Below are positions 42,558-50,422 of a stretch of 64,000 bases of DNA, piece by piece; within the stretch, counting starts at the first letter, position 1, and each line of letters begins with the position of its first letter. The stretch spans positions 124,001 through 188,000 of the forward strand of contig NZ_LIPD01000008.1 of the NCBI RefSeq assembly GCF_001905545.1, read 5' to 3'. Origin of the DNA: Streptomyces sp. CB02056. Lineage in GTDB: Bacteria > Actinomycetota > Actinomycetes > Streptomycetales > Streptomycetaceae. The translations under genes and the position numbers were made by a program. The notes below the pieces were generated by a model. It was not told the origin of the DNA. It did not search any database and was given only the letters and a program-made list of their open reading frames with translations.

Positions 42558-42594
42558 AGCCCGCCCGCCCCGGACGATCCGGGGCGGGCGGGCT
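42558..42594 (-). terminator. Hairpin terminator of the response-regulator gene
   Basis: Perfect 17-nt arms 42558-42574 and 42578-42594 with a 3-base loop, 31 bases past the response-regulator stop and upstream of pcrA. Confidence 0.85.
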
Positions 42595-42625
42595 CCGTGG
42601 CGGCGCCCCAGGACGCCGGGGTGCC

Positions 42626-43303
42626 TCAGACCAGGCGGCGGGCGGTGGCCCAGCGGGTCAGCTCGTGGCGGTTGCTGAGCTGGAGCTTGCGCAGGACGGC
42701 GGAGACGTGGCTCTCGACCGTCTTCACCGAGATGAAGAGCTGCTTGGCGATCTCCTTGTAGGCGTAGCCGCGGGCGATCAGCCGCAGGACCTCGCGCTCG
42801 CGCTGGGTGAGCCGGTCCAGGTCCTCGTCCACCGGCGGGGTGTCGGTGGCGGCGAAGGCGTCCAGCACGAAACCGGCCAGCCGGGGCGAGAACACCGCGT
42901 CGCCGTCGGCGATCCGGAAGATCGCGTTCACCAGGTCGGTGCCGGTGATGGTCTTGGTGACGTAGCCGCGCGCGCCGCCGCGGATGACGCCGATGACGTC
43001 GTCGGCGGCGTCCGACACCGACAGCGCCAGGAACTTCACCCCGCCCTGCTCGCCCATCACCCCGACCGAGCGGCGCAGCACCTCGACGCCGCCGCCGCCC
43101 GGCAGGTGGACGTCGAGCAGCACCACGTCCGGCCTGGTCTCGGCGACCACCCGGACCGCCGAGTCCACGTCGTCGGCCTCGCCGACCACGTCGATGCCGG
43201 TCACCTCGGTGCGGCCGATCTCGGCCCTGACCCCCGTCCGGAACATCCGGTGGTCGTCCACCAGCACGACCCGGGCCGTGCGCTCCGGAGCTGCCTCAGT
43301 CAT
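42626..43303 (-). CDS. LuxR/NarL-type response regulator
   Basis: 225-aa DNA-binding response regulator. The receiver domain starts VVLVDDHRMFRTGV; the phospho-acceptor Asp is in PDVVLLDVHLPGG. The C-terminal LuxR HTH is LTQREREVLRLIARGYAYKE followed by KTVESHVSAVLRKL. It overlaps the end of its histidine kinase gene by 8 bases, so both are made from one transcript. Targets are not known from sequence; the divergent PspC gene is a natural candidate. Confidence 0.95.
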   Translation of the reverse strand: MTEAAPERTARVVLVDDHRMFRTGVRAEIGRTEVTGIDVVGEADDVDSAVRVVAETRPDVVLLDVHLPGGGGVEVLRRSVGVMGEQGGVKFLALSVSDAADDVIGVIRGGARGYVTKTITGTDLVNAIFRIADGDAVFSPRLAGFVLDAFAATDTPPVDEDLDRLTQREREVLRLIARGYAYKEIAKQLFISVKTVESHVSAVLRKLQLSNRHELTRWATARRLV

Positions 43304-44759
43304 TCGTTCTCTCCATCTCCAGCTCGACCTCGGTGCCGCCGCCCGCCGCCGGCCGCACCCGTGCGGTGCCGCCGTTGCGCTTCATCCGGCCGATGATCGA
43401 CTCCCGTACGCCCATCCGGTCCTCGGGCACCGTGTCGGGGTCGAAGCCGGGGCCGTGGTCGCGGACGAACACCGACACCGTCCTCCCCTCGACCTCGGCG
43501 TAGACCTGGACCGGTCCCCCGCCACCGTACTTGGCCGCGTTGACGGTCGCCTCCCTCGCGGCCTGCATCTGGGCCGCGATCCGCTCGTCCATCGGGCAGT
43601 CGCCGACGATCACCAGCTCGACCGGGACGCCGTGCCGGTCCTCGACCTCGGCGACGGCGGCCCGCAGGCTCTCCGCCATGGTGTCCGGCGCGGCCTCGGC
43701 GGCGGCCTCCGGGCGGTACAGCCACAGCCGCAGCTCGCGCTCCTGCGAGCGGGCCAGCCGCAGCACCTCCTTGGGGTCCTCGGCCCGGCGCTGGATCAGG
43801 GTCAGGGTGTGCAGCACGGAGTCGTGGATGTGCGCGGCGATCTCGGCGCGCTCCTGGGCCCGGATGCGGGCGGTGCGCTCGGCCCCGAGGTCCTGCCAGA
43901 GCCGCAGGCCGTACGGGCCGAGCAGCACCAGCACACCGGCCAGCACGGCGAGCGAGGCCTCGATCACCGAGGCGAGGGTGGAGCCGCTGCCCTGCATGGC
44001 GAGCAGCGCGATGGTGCCCGCGACCGCGAGCAGCACGCCGGCGCCGACCCGGGTGTAGGCGCCGCGCCGCTTCTCGCCCTCCTCGATGCCGAACCAGCGC
44101 TGCCAGCGCGAGTCGTCGGCCTGCCGCCAGACCAGCGCCACGCCGACGCCGATCGCCAGCAGCGGCCAGGTGTACGGCTTGGCGGTCTGCCAGCCGAGCA
44201 CGTTGAGCAGGGCGATCACGCCGACCACCGTCATCACCAGGGCGGCGAGCTGGCCGAGACCGCCCTGCCCGGCCTTGCCGGCCGACTCGGCCTCCTCCCC
44301 CTCCGCCGGGGCGCCCACCGGCTCGCCCTGCAGGGTGAGCTGGAGCAGCCGGCGCATCCGGCCCACCCAGCCGCCGGCCTGGCCGGCCTTGCTCAGCAGG
44401 CCGCCCTGCACCCCCGGCGAGGCCGGGACGAACGCCCCGTTGAAGTACACCCACTGGGCGCCGGCGCGCTGCGAGGGCTCGCCGATGCCGATCGGCACCA
44501 CGAACCAGAACGCGGCGTACAGCAGCGCGCCGATCCCCTGCGCGAAGAACAGCACGACGAAGGCGATCCGCACCCACCGCACCGGCAGCCCGAGGTGCAC
44601 CGCCAGGCCGTGCGCGACGCCGCCCAGCATCCGTCCCTGCGGGCTGCGGTAGAGCCGGCGGTAGGGCGGCCGCCCGTCGTCGGGCGCGCTCGGGTCGGCG
44701 CCGGCCGACGACGCGGTGTCGGGGGCGATGGATCGGGGATCGGTACCGGGGGCTGCCAC
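43296..44759 (-). CDS. PspC-domain sensor histidine kinase
   Basis: 487-aa membrane histidine kinase. A PspC domain lies at about residues 30-95 (YRSPQGRMLGGVAHGLAVHL, with a hydrophobic FVVLFFAQGIGALLYAAFWF segment). Several more membrane helices span about 160-270. The dimerisation and phosphoacceptor His are in AEIAAHIHDSVLHTLTLIQ (HisKA_3 type), and the ATPase N-box and G-box are EATVNAAKYGGGG and RDHGPGFDPD. The PspC module suggests sensing of membrane stress. It starts at GTG 44759, divergent from a second PspC-domain gene. Confidence 0.93.
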   Translation of the reverse strand: MAAPGTDPRSIAPDTASSAGADPSAPDDGRPPYRRLYRSPQGRMLGGVAHGLAVHLGLPVRWVRIAFVVLFFAQGIGALLYAAFWFVVPIGIGEPSQRAGAQWVYFNGAFVPASPGVQGGLLSKAGQAGGWVGRMRRLLQLTLQGEPVGAPAEGEEAESAGKAGQGGLGQLAALVMTVVGVIALLNVLGWQTAKPYTWPLLAIGVGVALVWRQADDSRWQRWFGIEEGEKRRGAYTRVGAGVLLAVAGTIALLAMQGSGSTLASVIEASLAVLAGVLVLLGPYGLRLWQDLGAERTARIRAQERAEIAAHIHDSVLHTLTLIQRRAEDPKEVLRLARSQERELRLWLYRPEAAAEAAPDTMAESLRAAVAEVEDRHGVPVELVIVGDCPMDERIAAQMQAAREATVNAAKYGGGGPVQVYAEVEGRTVSVFVRDHGPGFDPDTVPEDRMGVRESIIGRMKRNGGTARVRPAAGGGTEVELEMERTND

Positions 44760-44893
44760 GCCACCGATGGTTCCACGCGGGCACCCGCGGGCGCATCAGG
44801 GTGTGTCCCCATCCCGTATCAGGGACAAGTCAGGGTACGGACAGGGCTCGACCCGGTTGGGCCGGGCGGTCCTCTGCCGGAAGGATGGTGTCC

Positions 44894-46345
44894 ATGACCG
44901 AGGACCCCCGCATCGAGGAAACCGGGCCCGCCGCCCCGCCGGAACCGGACCGCCCGCCACTGACCAGGACCGAGCACCACCGCGTGGTGGCCGGCGTCTG
45001 CGGCGGCCTCGGCCGGCACCTGGACATCGACCCGGTGGTCTTCCGGGTCGTCACGGTGGTGCTCTGCCTCTCCGGCGGCCTCGGGCTGTTCCTGTACGGC
45101 CTGGCCTGGCTGATCGTCCCGACCGACGACGGGGCCAAGGGCCGCGGCGGGCGCACCGAGCTCCAGCGGGTGCTCACCGGGCGGGTGGACGGCCAGTCGG
45201 TCGGCGCGGTGCTGCTGACCGTGATCGGCACCGGGGTCTTCTTCTCCTCGATGGGTGACGGCGGCCAGCTGTTCCCGCTGCTGCTGCTCGCCGCCCTGGT
45301 CTTCCTGGCGGTGCGCTACGACCCGGACCGCCGCCGGGGCCGGGGGCGCGAGCACCGGAACGGCGGCCCGTACGACCGCCACTTCCCCGGGTCCGAGGGC
45401 ACCGGCGGCACCGCCGCGGACGGTGCCGGGGCCTACCGCTGGCCGCGGCCGGAACAGGACGGGGCCGCCCGGGCCGCCGGGAAGGCCCCCGCCGACGGCG
45501 CCGGCGGCTACCTGTGGGACCCGCGCCACCCGGAGCGCAACCCGTACGGGGCCACCGCCCCGGCCGCCCCGACCCCGCCCCACGGCACGCCGACCCCGCC
45601 GTACGGCACCCCGGTGCCGCCGGCCGGCACCCCGGCCCAGCCCTGGTGGCAGCGCGCCGACCTGCCGGAGGGCGACCCGCTGCGCAAGGAGGGCGCGAAG
45701 CGCCGCCCCGAGGCCGCCGCCGCACGGCGCCCCCGGGAGCGCTCGGCACTCGGCTTCTTCGGCTTCCTGCTGGCGATCGGCGCCGCCGCCGCGGTCTGGT
45801 CCGCCTCCGTCGACCGCGGCCACAACCCCACCGTGCTGAGCGCGACGGTGCTGGCCACCGCGCTGCTGGTGGTGGGCCTGACGCTGCTGGTCGGCGCGAA
45901 GTTCGGCCGGGCCCGGCGGCTGGCGGTGACCGGTCTGCTGCTCACCCTGGCGCTGGCCTTCGTCGGCCACTCGCCGGACTCCGTGCGCGACGCGGTGGGC
46001 GACCGCGCCTGGACCGTCGCCTCGGCGTCCGACCTGCACGACCGGTACAACCTGGGCGCCGGGGAGATCAGGCTGGACCTGTCCGGACTCGACCCGGCCG
46101 GGGCCGCCCTCGCCACCAAGGTCGACCTCGGCGTCGGCGACATGACCGTCACCGTGCCGGACGACGTGACGGTGAACCTGGTGACCCGGATCGGCCTCGG
46201 CAACGTCGCCCTCCCCGGTGACCGGAGCGACGGCACCGGGCGGCACACCTACCTGATCGGCCCTGCCAACGGGCAGCCGGCCAAGGGGACCCTCAATCTC
46301 GAACTCGGGATCGGGCTCGGCAACATCAAGGTGGTCCAGCAGTGA
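44894..46345 (+). CDS. PspC-domain membrane protein with toastrack-like C-terminus
   Basis: 483-aa membrane protein. The PspC domain is at about residues 25-90 (HHRVVAGVCGGLGRHLDIDP; GGLGLFLYGLAWLIVPTDD). A Pro/Arg/Gly-rich disordered stretch covers about 140-280, then further hydrophobic segments (SALGFFGFLLAIGAAAAVW; LLVVGLTLLVGAKFG). The C-terminal 100 residues look like a beta-helix (GEIRLDLSGLD, VDLGVGDMTVTVPDDV, LELGIGLGNIKVV), as in LiaF/DUF2154 adaptor domains. GGAAGG nine bases before ATG 44894 decides the start. Probably a partner or target of the adjacent two-component system. Confidence 0.87.
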   Translation: MTEDPRIEETGPAAPPEPDRPPLTRTEHHRVVAGVCGGLGRHLDIDPVVFRVVTVVLCLSGGLGLFLYGLAWLIVPTDDGAKGRGGRTELQRVLTGRVDGQSVGAVLLTVIGTGVFFSSMGDGGQLFPLLLLAALVFLAVRYDPDRRRGRGREHRNGGPYDRHFPGSEGTGGTAADGAGAYRWPRPEQDGAARAAGKAPADGAGGYLWDPRHPERNPYGATAPAAPTPPHGTPTPPYGTPVPPAGTPAQPWWQRADLPEGDPLRKEGAKRRPEAAAARRPRERSALGFFGFLLAIGAAAAVWSASVDRGHNPTVLSATVLATALLVVGLTLLVGAKFGRARRLAVTGLLLTLALAFVGHSPDSVRDAVGDRAWTVASASDLHDRYNLGAGEIRLDLSGLDPAGAALATKVDLGVGDMTVTVPDDVTVNLVTRIGLGNVALPGDRSDGTGRHTYLIGPANGQPAKGTLNLELGIGLGNIKVVQQ

Positions 46346-46551
46346 GGAAGCACCGGCTCGACCTGTTCTCGCTGATCGCGGGCGCGCTGTTCACGGTGAT
46401 CGCCGTGCTCTACCTGGTCGCGGCGCTCAACGACCAGTCGGTGAACGGGCGGATCGTCATCCCGGTCACCTTCATCGTGCTCGGCGTCGGCGGCCTGGCC
46501 GGCGCGGTCGCGGCGGTGGCCCGGCGCGGCCGGCCCGACCGCGAGGAGTGA
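46342..46551 (+). CDS. Small two-helix membrane protein
   Basis: 69-aa protein starting at GTG, which overlaps the upstream stop in GTGA, so it is translationally coupled to the PspC protein. Two helices: LFSLIAGALFTVIAVLYLVAAL and IVIPVTFIVLGVGGLAGAVAAV, with a basic C-terminus. Function unknown; likely part of the same envelope module. Confidence 0.85.
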   Translation: MRKHRLDLFSLIAGALFTVIAVLYLVAALNDQSVNGRIVIPVTFIVLGVGGLAGAVAAVARRGRPDREE

Positions 46552-46575
46552 CCCGCCCCGCCCGACCCTAGGGCG

Positions 46576-47619
46576 TCAGCTCTGCTGCGGGCCCAGGGTC
46601 AGCCGGTCCCCGTCCTTGCTGACGGCGTACCTGGGCAGCGGCTTGACCGCCGGCCCGTTGACCACCGCACCGGTCGCGGCGTCGAACCGGGAGCCGTGGC
46701 AGGGGCAGTACAGCTGGCCGTTCTTCGGCGCGTCCACGGCGCAGCCCGCGTGGGTGCACACGGCGGAGAAGGCGCAGTACTGGCCGGCCTTGGGCTGGAC
46801 GATGTAGACGGCGTCCCCGGTGGCCGGGTCCTTGACCTGGGCCGAGCCGCCGACCGGCACGCTCGCGGCGGGCACCGCGGGGGCCGGGGCGGTGGCGGCC
46901 GGGGCACCGGGGGCCGGGGCGCCGGAGGCCGGGGCCGCCGACTGCTTGGGCGCGGCCGTCCGGTCCCGGCCGAAGGTGCGGGTCAGCGAGCCGGTGAGCA
47001 GCCCGGCCCCGCCGATCGCGACGGCCGCGATCCCGCCGTCCACCAGGGCCCGGCGCTTGACGTGGTCCTCGCCCAGCCCGCGCTCGCGGTCCCGCCCGGC
47101 CCGGCGGGCCAGGTAGCCGTCCACCGACAGGTACGGCGTGCCGGCCAGCAGCAGCGGCGTCCAGGCCATCAGGTAGGCCAGGTCGTTGCCGAGGTAGTAC
47201 GGCGAGACGCTCCAGCTGACGGTCAGCCACAGGCTGAGGTTGAGCAGGGCGCCGCCGAGCGCGGCGGCCCGGCCCCAGAGGCCGACCAGGGTGCCGAGGC
47301 CCACCGCCAGCTCGCCGAAGGCGATGGCGAGCGCGAACAGGGTCGGGTGGTCGAGGGCGGGGCCGAGCAGGAAGGAGATCGGGCTGCCGCCCGCCTTGGC
47401 GGCCTGGGTCTGCGAGACGAAGGAGGCCGGGTCGCCCGCTCCGGCCAGGAAGTGGGCGTCGGAGAGCTTGTCGAGGGCGGCATAGACGAACGTGACGCCG
47501 AGGAAGAGCCGCAGGGGCAGCAGCGCGTACCTGGACGCGAGCGCCCTCCGCTGCGCCGCCCGGGCGGCCCGGCCGGCCGCTCCCCCACCGGCCGGCACCG
47601 GGTTGCTGGCCTCCGACAT
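46576..47619 (-). CDS. DoxX-Rieske fusion membrane protein
   Basis: 347-aa protein joining two redox modules. Residues about 30-175 form a DoxX/DoxD-like four-helix membrane domain (YALLPLRLFLGVTFVYAALD; LFALAIAFGELAVGLGTLV). A basic loop and a further hydrophobic segment (LVDGGIAAVAIGGAGLLTG) precede a Pro/Ala linker. Residues about 255-345 are a Rieske 2Fe-2S domain: CTHAGC and CPCHGSRF hold the cluster Cys/His and the disulfide pair. Similarity to thiosulfate:quinone oxidoreductase subunits suggests quinone-linked electron transfer outside the membrane; the substrate is unknown. Confidence 0.88.
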   Translation of the reverse strand: MSEASNPVPAGGGAAGRAARAAQRRALASRYALLPLRLFLGVTFVYAALDKLSDAHFLAGAGDPASFVSQTQAAKAGGSPISFLLGPALDHPTLFALAIAFGELAVGLGTLVGLWGRAAALGGALLNLSLWLTVSWSVSPYYLGNDLAYLMAWTPLLLAGTPYLSVDGYLARRAGRDRERGLGEDHVKRRALVDGGIAAVAIGGAGLLTGSLTRTFGRDRTAAPKQSAAPASGAPAPGAPAATAPAPAVPAASVPVGGSAQVKDPATGDAVYIVQPKAGQYCAFSAVCTHAGCAVDAPKNGQLYCPCHGSRFDAATGAVVNGPAVKPLPRYAVSKDGDRLTLGPQQS

Positions 47620-47734
47620 CCCTCACACCTTCCCTCGCCGCCCGCCACTCCCTGACAGGTCCGGTCCGCATTCTGCCCGCTCCCGACCGCTTTCGGTGGG
47701 AGGTCCCTCCCGGAGAGCGGCGCCCGCACCGCGA

Positions 47735-47784
47735 AACGGCCGCGCCGTCGCTCCCTTCAGTACGGGAACGACGGCGCGGCCGTT
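47735..47784 (-). terminator. Long hairpin after guaA
   Basis: 16-bp perfect stem (47735-47750 with 47769-47784) extended by four more pairs after one mismatch, ending in an 8-base loop. It lies 51 bases beyond the guaA stop on the minus strand. Confidence 0.85.
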
Positions 47785-47834
47785 CAGGCATCGGCCTCAG
47801 GACGAGGAAGCGCCCCGGCGGCCGGTGGGAGGGG

Positions 47835-49430
47835 TCACTCCCACTCGATGGTGCCCGGCGGCTTGCTGGTGACGTCGACGACGACGCGGTTCACGTCGCG
47901 GACCTCGTTGGTGATCCGGGTGGAGATCTTCGCCAGCACGTCGTACGGCAGGCGCGACCAGTCGGCGGTCATGGCGTCCTCGGACGAGACCGGGCGCAGC
48001 ACGATCGGGTGACCGTAGGTGCGGCCGTCGCCCTGCACGCCCACGCTGCGGACGTCGGCGAGCAGCACGACCGGGCACTGCCAGATCTCGCGGTCCAGAC
48101 CGGCCGCGGTCAGCTCCTCGCGGGCGATCGCGTCGGCGTCGCGGAGCAGGTCCAGACGCTCCTTGGTGACCTCGCCGACGATCCGGATGCCCAGGCCCGG
48201 GCCCGGGAACGGCTGGCGCTGGACGATCTCCTCCGGCAGGCCCAGCTCCTGGCCGACCATCCGGACCTCGTCCTTGAACAGCTTGCGCAGCGGCTCGACC
48301 AGCTGGAACTGGAGGTCCTCGGGCAGGCCGCCGACGTTGTGGTGGGACTTGATGTTGGCGGTGCCCTCGCCGCCGCCGGACTCCACCACGTCCGGGTACA
48401 GGGTGCCCTGGACCAGGAAGTCGACCGACTCGCCGTGCTCGCCGGCCTCGGCGATGATCTCGGCCTGGGCCTGCTCGAACACGCGGATGAACTCGCGGCC
48501 GATGATCTTGCGCTTCTCCTCGGGGTCGGTGACCCCCTTCAGCGCGTTCAGGAAGCGCTCGGAGGCGTCGACGACCTTCAGCTGGACGCCGGTGGCGGCC
48601 ACGAAGTCCTTCTCGACCTGCTCGGTCTCGCCCTTGCGCATCAGGCCGTGGTCGACGTAGACGCAGGTCAGCTGGTCGCCGATGGCGCGGTTGACCAGCG
48701 CGGCCGCGACCGCGGAGTCCACGCCGCCGGACAGGCCGCAGATGGCGCGCTTGTCGCCGACCTGCTCACGGATCAGGGCGACCTGCTCCTCGACCACGCT
48801 GCCGGTGGTCCAGGTGGGGGCGATGCCGGCGCCGCGGTAGAGGAAGTGCTCCAGGATCTGCTGGCCGTGGTCGGAGTGCAGCACCTCGGGGTGGTACTGG
48901 ACGCCGTACAGCCGGGCCTCGTCGTTCTCGAAGGCCGCGACCGGGACCAGGTCGGTGGAGGCGGTGACGGCGAAGCCCTCCGGGGCGGCCGAGCAGGCGT
49001 CGCCGTGCGACATCCACACCGAGTGCTGCGCCGGGACGCCCTCGAACAGGGTGGAGCCGCTGCGGGAGACGGTCAGCGGGGTGCGGCCGTACTCGCGGGC
49101 GCCGTTGTTGTCGACGGTGCCGCCGAGGGTCTTGGCCATCAGCTGGAAGCCGTAGCACATGCCGAAGACCGGGACACCGGCCTCGAAGATCGCGCGGTCG
49201 ATCTGCGGCGCGCCCTCTTCGTAGACCGACGACGGGCCGCCGGAGAGGATGATCGCCTTGGGGTTCTTGGCGAGCATCTCGGCGACCGGCATGCTGCTCG
49301 GCACGATCTCGCTGTAGACCCGCGCCTCACGCACCCGACGGGCGATGAGCTGGGCGTACTGGGCGCCGAAGTCGACCACCAGAACGGGGTCGTTGTCCGG
49401 CGCGGACTGGACGGGAATTGCAGAGGACAC
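47835..49430 (-). CDS. guaA: GMP synthase (glutamine-hydrolysing)
   Basis: Converts XMP to GMP with ATP and glutamine. 531 aa, standard length. The class I amidotransferase domain starts VLVVDFGAQYAQLIARRV, with the nucleophile Cys in FGMCYGFQLMAKTLGG. The ATP pyrophosphatase P-loop is CGLSGGVDSAVAAALV, and the C-terminal dimerisation domain ends SKPPGTIEWE. GTG 49430 with GGAAGG six bases upstream decides the start; the long upstream frame is not coding. It acts with guaB and guaB3 further along the window. Confidence 0.97.
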   Translation of the reverse strand: MSSAIPVQSAPDNDPVLVVDFGAQYAQLIARRVREARVYSEIVPSSMPVAEMLAKNPKAIILSGGPSSVYEEGAPQIDRAIFEAGVPVFGMCYGFQLMAKTLGGTVDNNGAREYGRTPLTVSRSGSTLFEGVPAQHSVWMSHGDACSAAPEGFAVTASTDLVPVAAFENDEARLYGVQYHPEVLHSDHGQQILEHFLYRGAGIAPTWTTGSVVEEQVALIREQVGDKRAICGLSGGVDSAVAAALVNRAIGDQLTCVYVDHGLMRKGETEQVEKDFVAATGVQLKVVDASERFLNALKGVTDPEEKRKIIGREFIRVFEQAQAEIIAEAGEHGESVDFLVQGTLYPDVVESGGGEGTANIKSHHNVGGLPEDLQFQLVEPLRKLFKDEVRMVGQELGLPEEIVQRQPFPGPGLGIRIVGEVTKERLDLLRDADAIAREELTAAGLDREIWQCPVVLLADVRSVGVQGDGRTYGHPIVLRPVSSEDAMTADWSRLPYDVLAKISTRITNEVRDVNRVVVDVTSKPPGTIEWE

Positions 49431-50422
49431 AGACGGCCTTCCGGCAGCGGTATCGAGGTGCCCGCGCGTGACCGCCTCCCCGGCAGGGGGGCTGCGGCTG
49501 CGGCGGACGGTGTGGGGTGTCTGGACACCGATTCTACCGGGCTGTCCGGTTTCACTCGTCTGCCCGTCCGAACGACCGTGACCGGGCGGGGCGGCGGTTC
49601 GTTGCTTCCTACGAACGTACGGCCGCGCCGCGTCCGCCAGACGCGCCGCCCGCCCCCGCGGGGGCACCGCCGTACGGCAGCAGGACCACGCGTGGAGTTC
49701 CATCCCAGTCCACCGGCGCACGTGGTGCCGCCGCCCGGCCCGCCGGGCGGCGGCACCGTGGGACCGTGCGCGGGTGCCGCGGCCGGCCAGCAGGGGACAG
49801 CGACCCCGGCCGCGACTGGGCCGAGAGGTGGGACGGCCGGAGTCCGGGGACGCCCGGGGCCGGCCGTCGCACCCCCGGTCCGGTGCGGTGCGCGCCCGGG
49901 CGCACTCCCCCCTCCGCCCCGCGCCGCTACGCGCGTCCCCGTGCGCCACAACCATCCAGACCACTACGCACCGTGATCATCGACGGCGGCCCCGGCAGGA
50001 AATGCTCTGTGCCGAACTGTGCCGAACCGGTTGCAGAGCGAGCCCTCCGTCCAGCACGATGCTCGTTGTACGCGGTTCTCCCGGCGCCTCACGGCTCACC
50101 GAGGGGGCCCGCGACGGCGTTCTCCGCAGCCGCGCCACGGAAGGCGGCCGCGGTTCCTCAGTTCACGCTCCGTGAGCGTAGGACCGGCGCAGACCTGTGC
50201 GCCGAGCCACCGCGCACGGGCGTGCGCGCCCCGCGCGGCCGGCCACCCACGCCGGAGCCGCGCGGCGCGCCCCGAAGCCGACCGACCCGACGGCGCTCCT
50301 CCCCCGGCGCCGTCACCCCAGCACCGGCGCGGCCCTGACGCCGAGTGCTGAACGACAAAGGGCCCCGTTCCCCCGCGGGGCCCTTTGCCCTTTCCTCAGG
50401 GGTGCCCGTACGGGGCACCCGC
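49431..50422. other. 992-bp gene-poor gap upstream of guaA
   Basis: Open frames in this stretch are Arg/Pro/Gly-rich on both strands and look like shadows. One short frame beginning ATG at 50060 (MLVVRGSPGASRL, about 38 codons) has no convincing ribosome site. Two hairpins lie at its right end, near the stop of the zinc-ribbon gene. A decayed gene or an RNA is possible but not supported. Confidence 0.5.
50356..50387 (-). terminator. Hairpin terminator of the zinc-ribbon membrane gene
   Basis: CAAAGGGCCCCG (50356-50367) pairs perfectly with 50376-50387 across an 8-base loop. A second stem, GGGTGCCC/GGGCACCC at 50400-50420, lies between it and the stop of the minus-strand gene. Confidence 0.8.

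Noticed and set aside
40028..43396. 1122-codon plus-strand open frame
   Set aside because: Antisense to pcrA and the response regulator, both with full motif sets.
49609..49905. 98-codon minus-strand open frame upstream of guaA
   Set aside because: No ribosome site, Arg/Pro/Gly-rich, no recognisable family.
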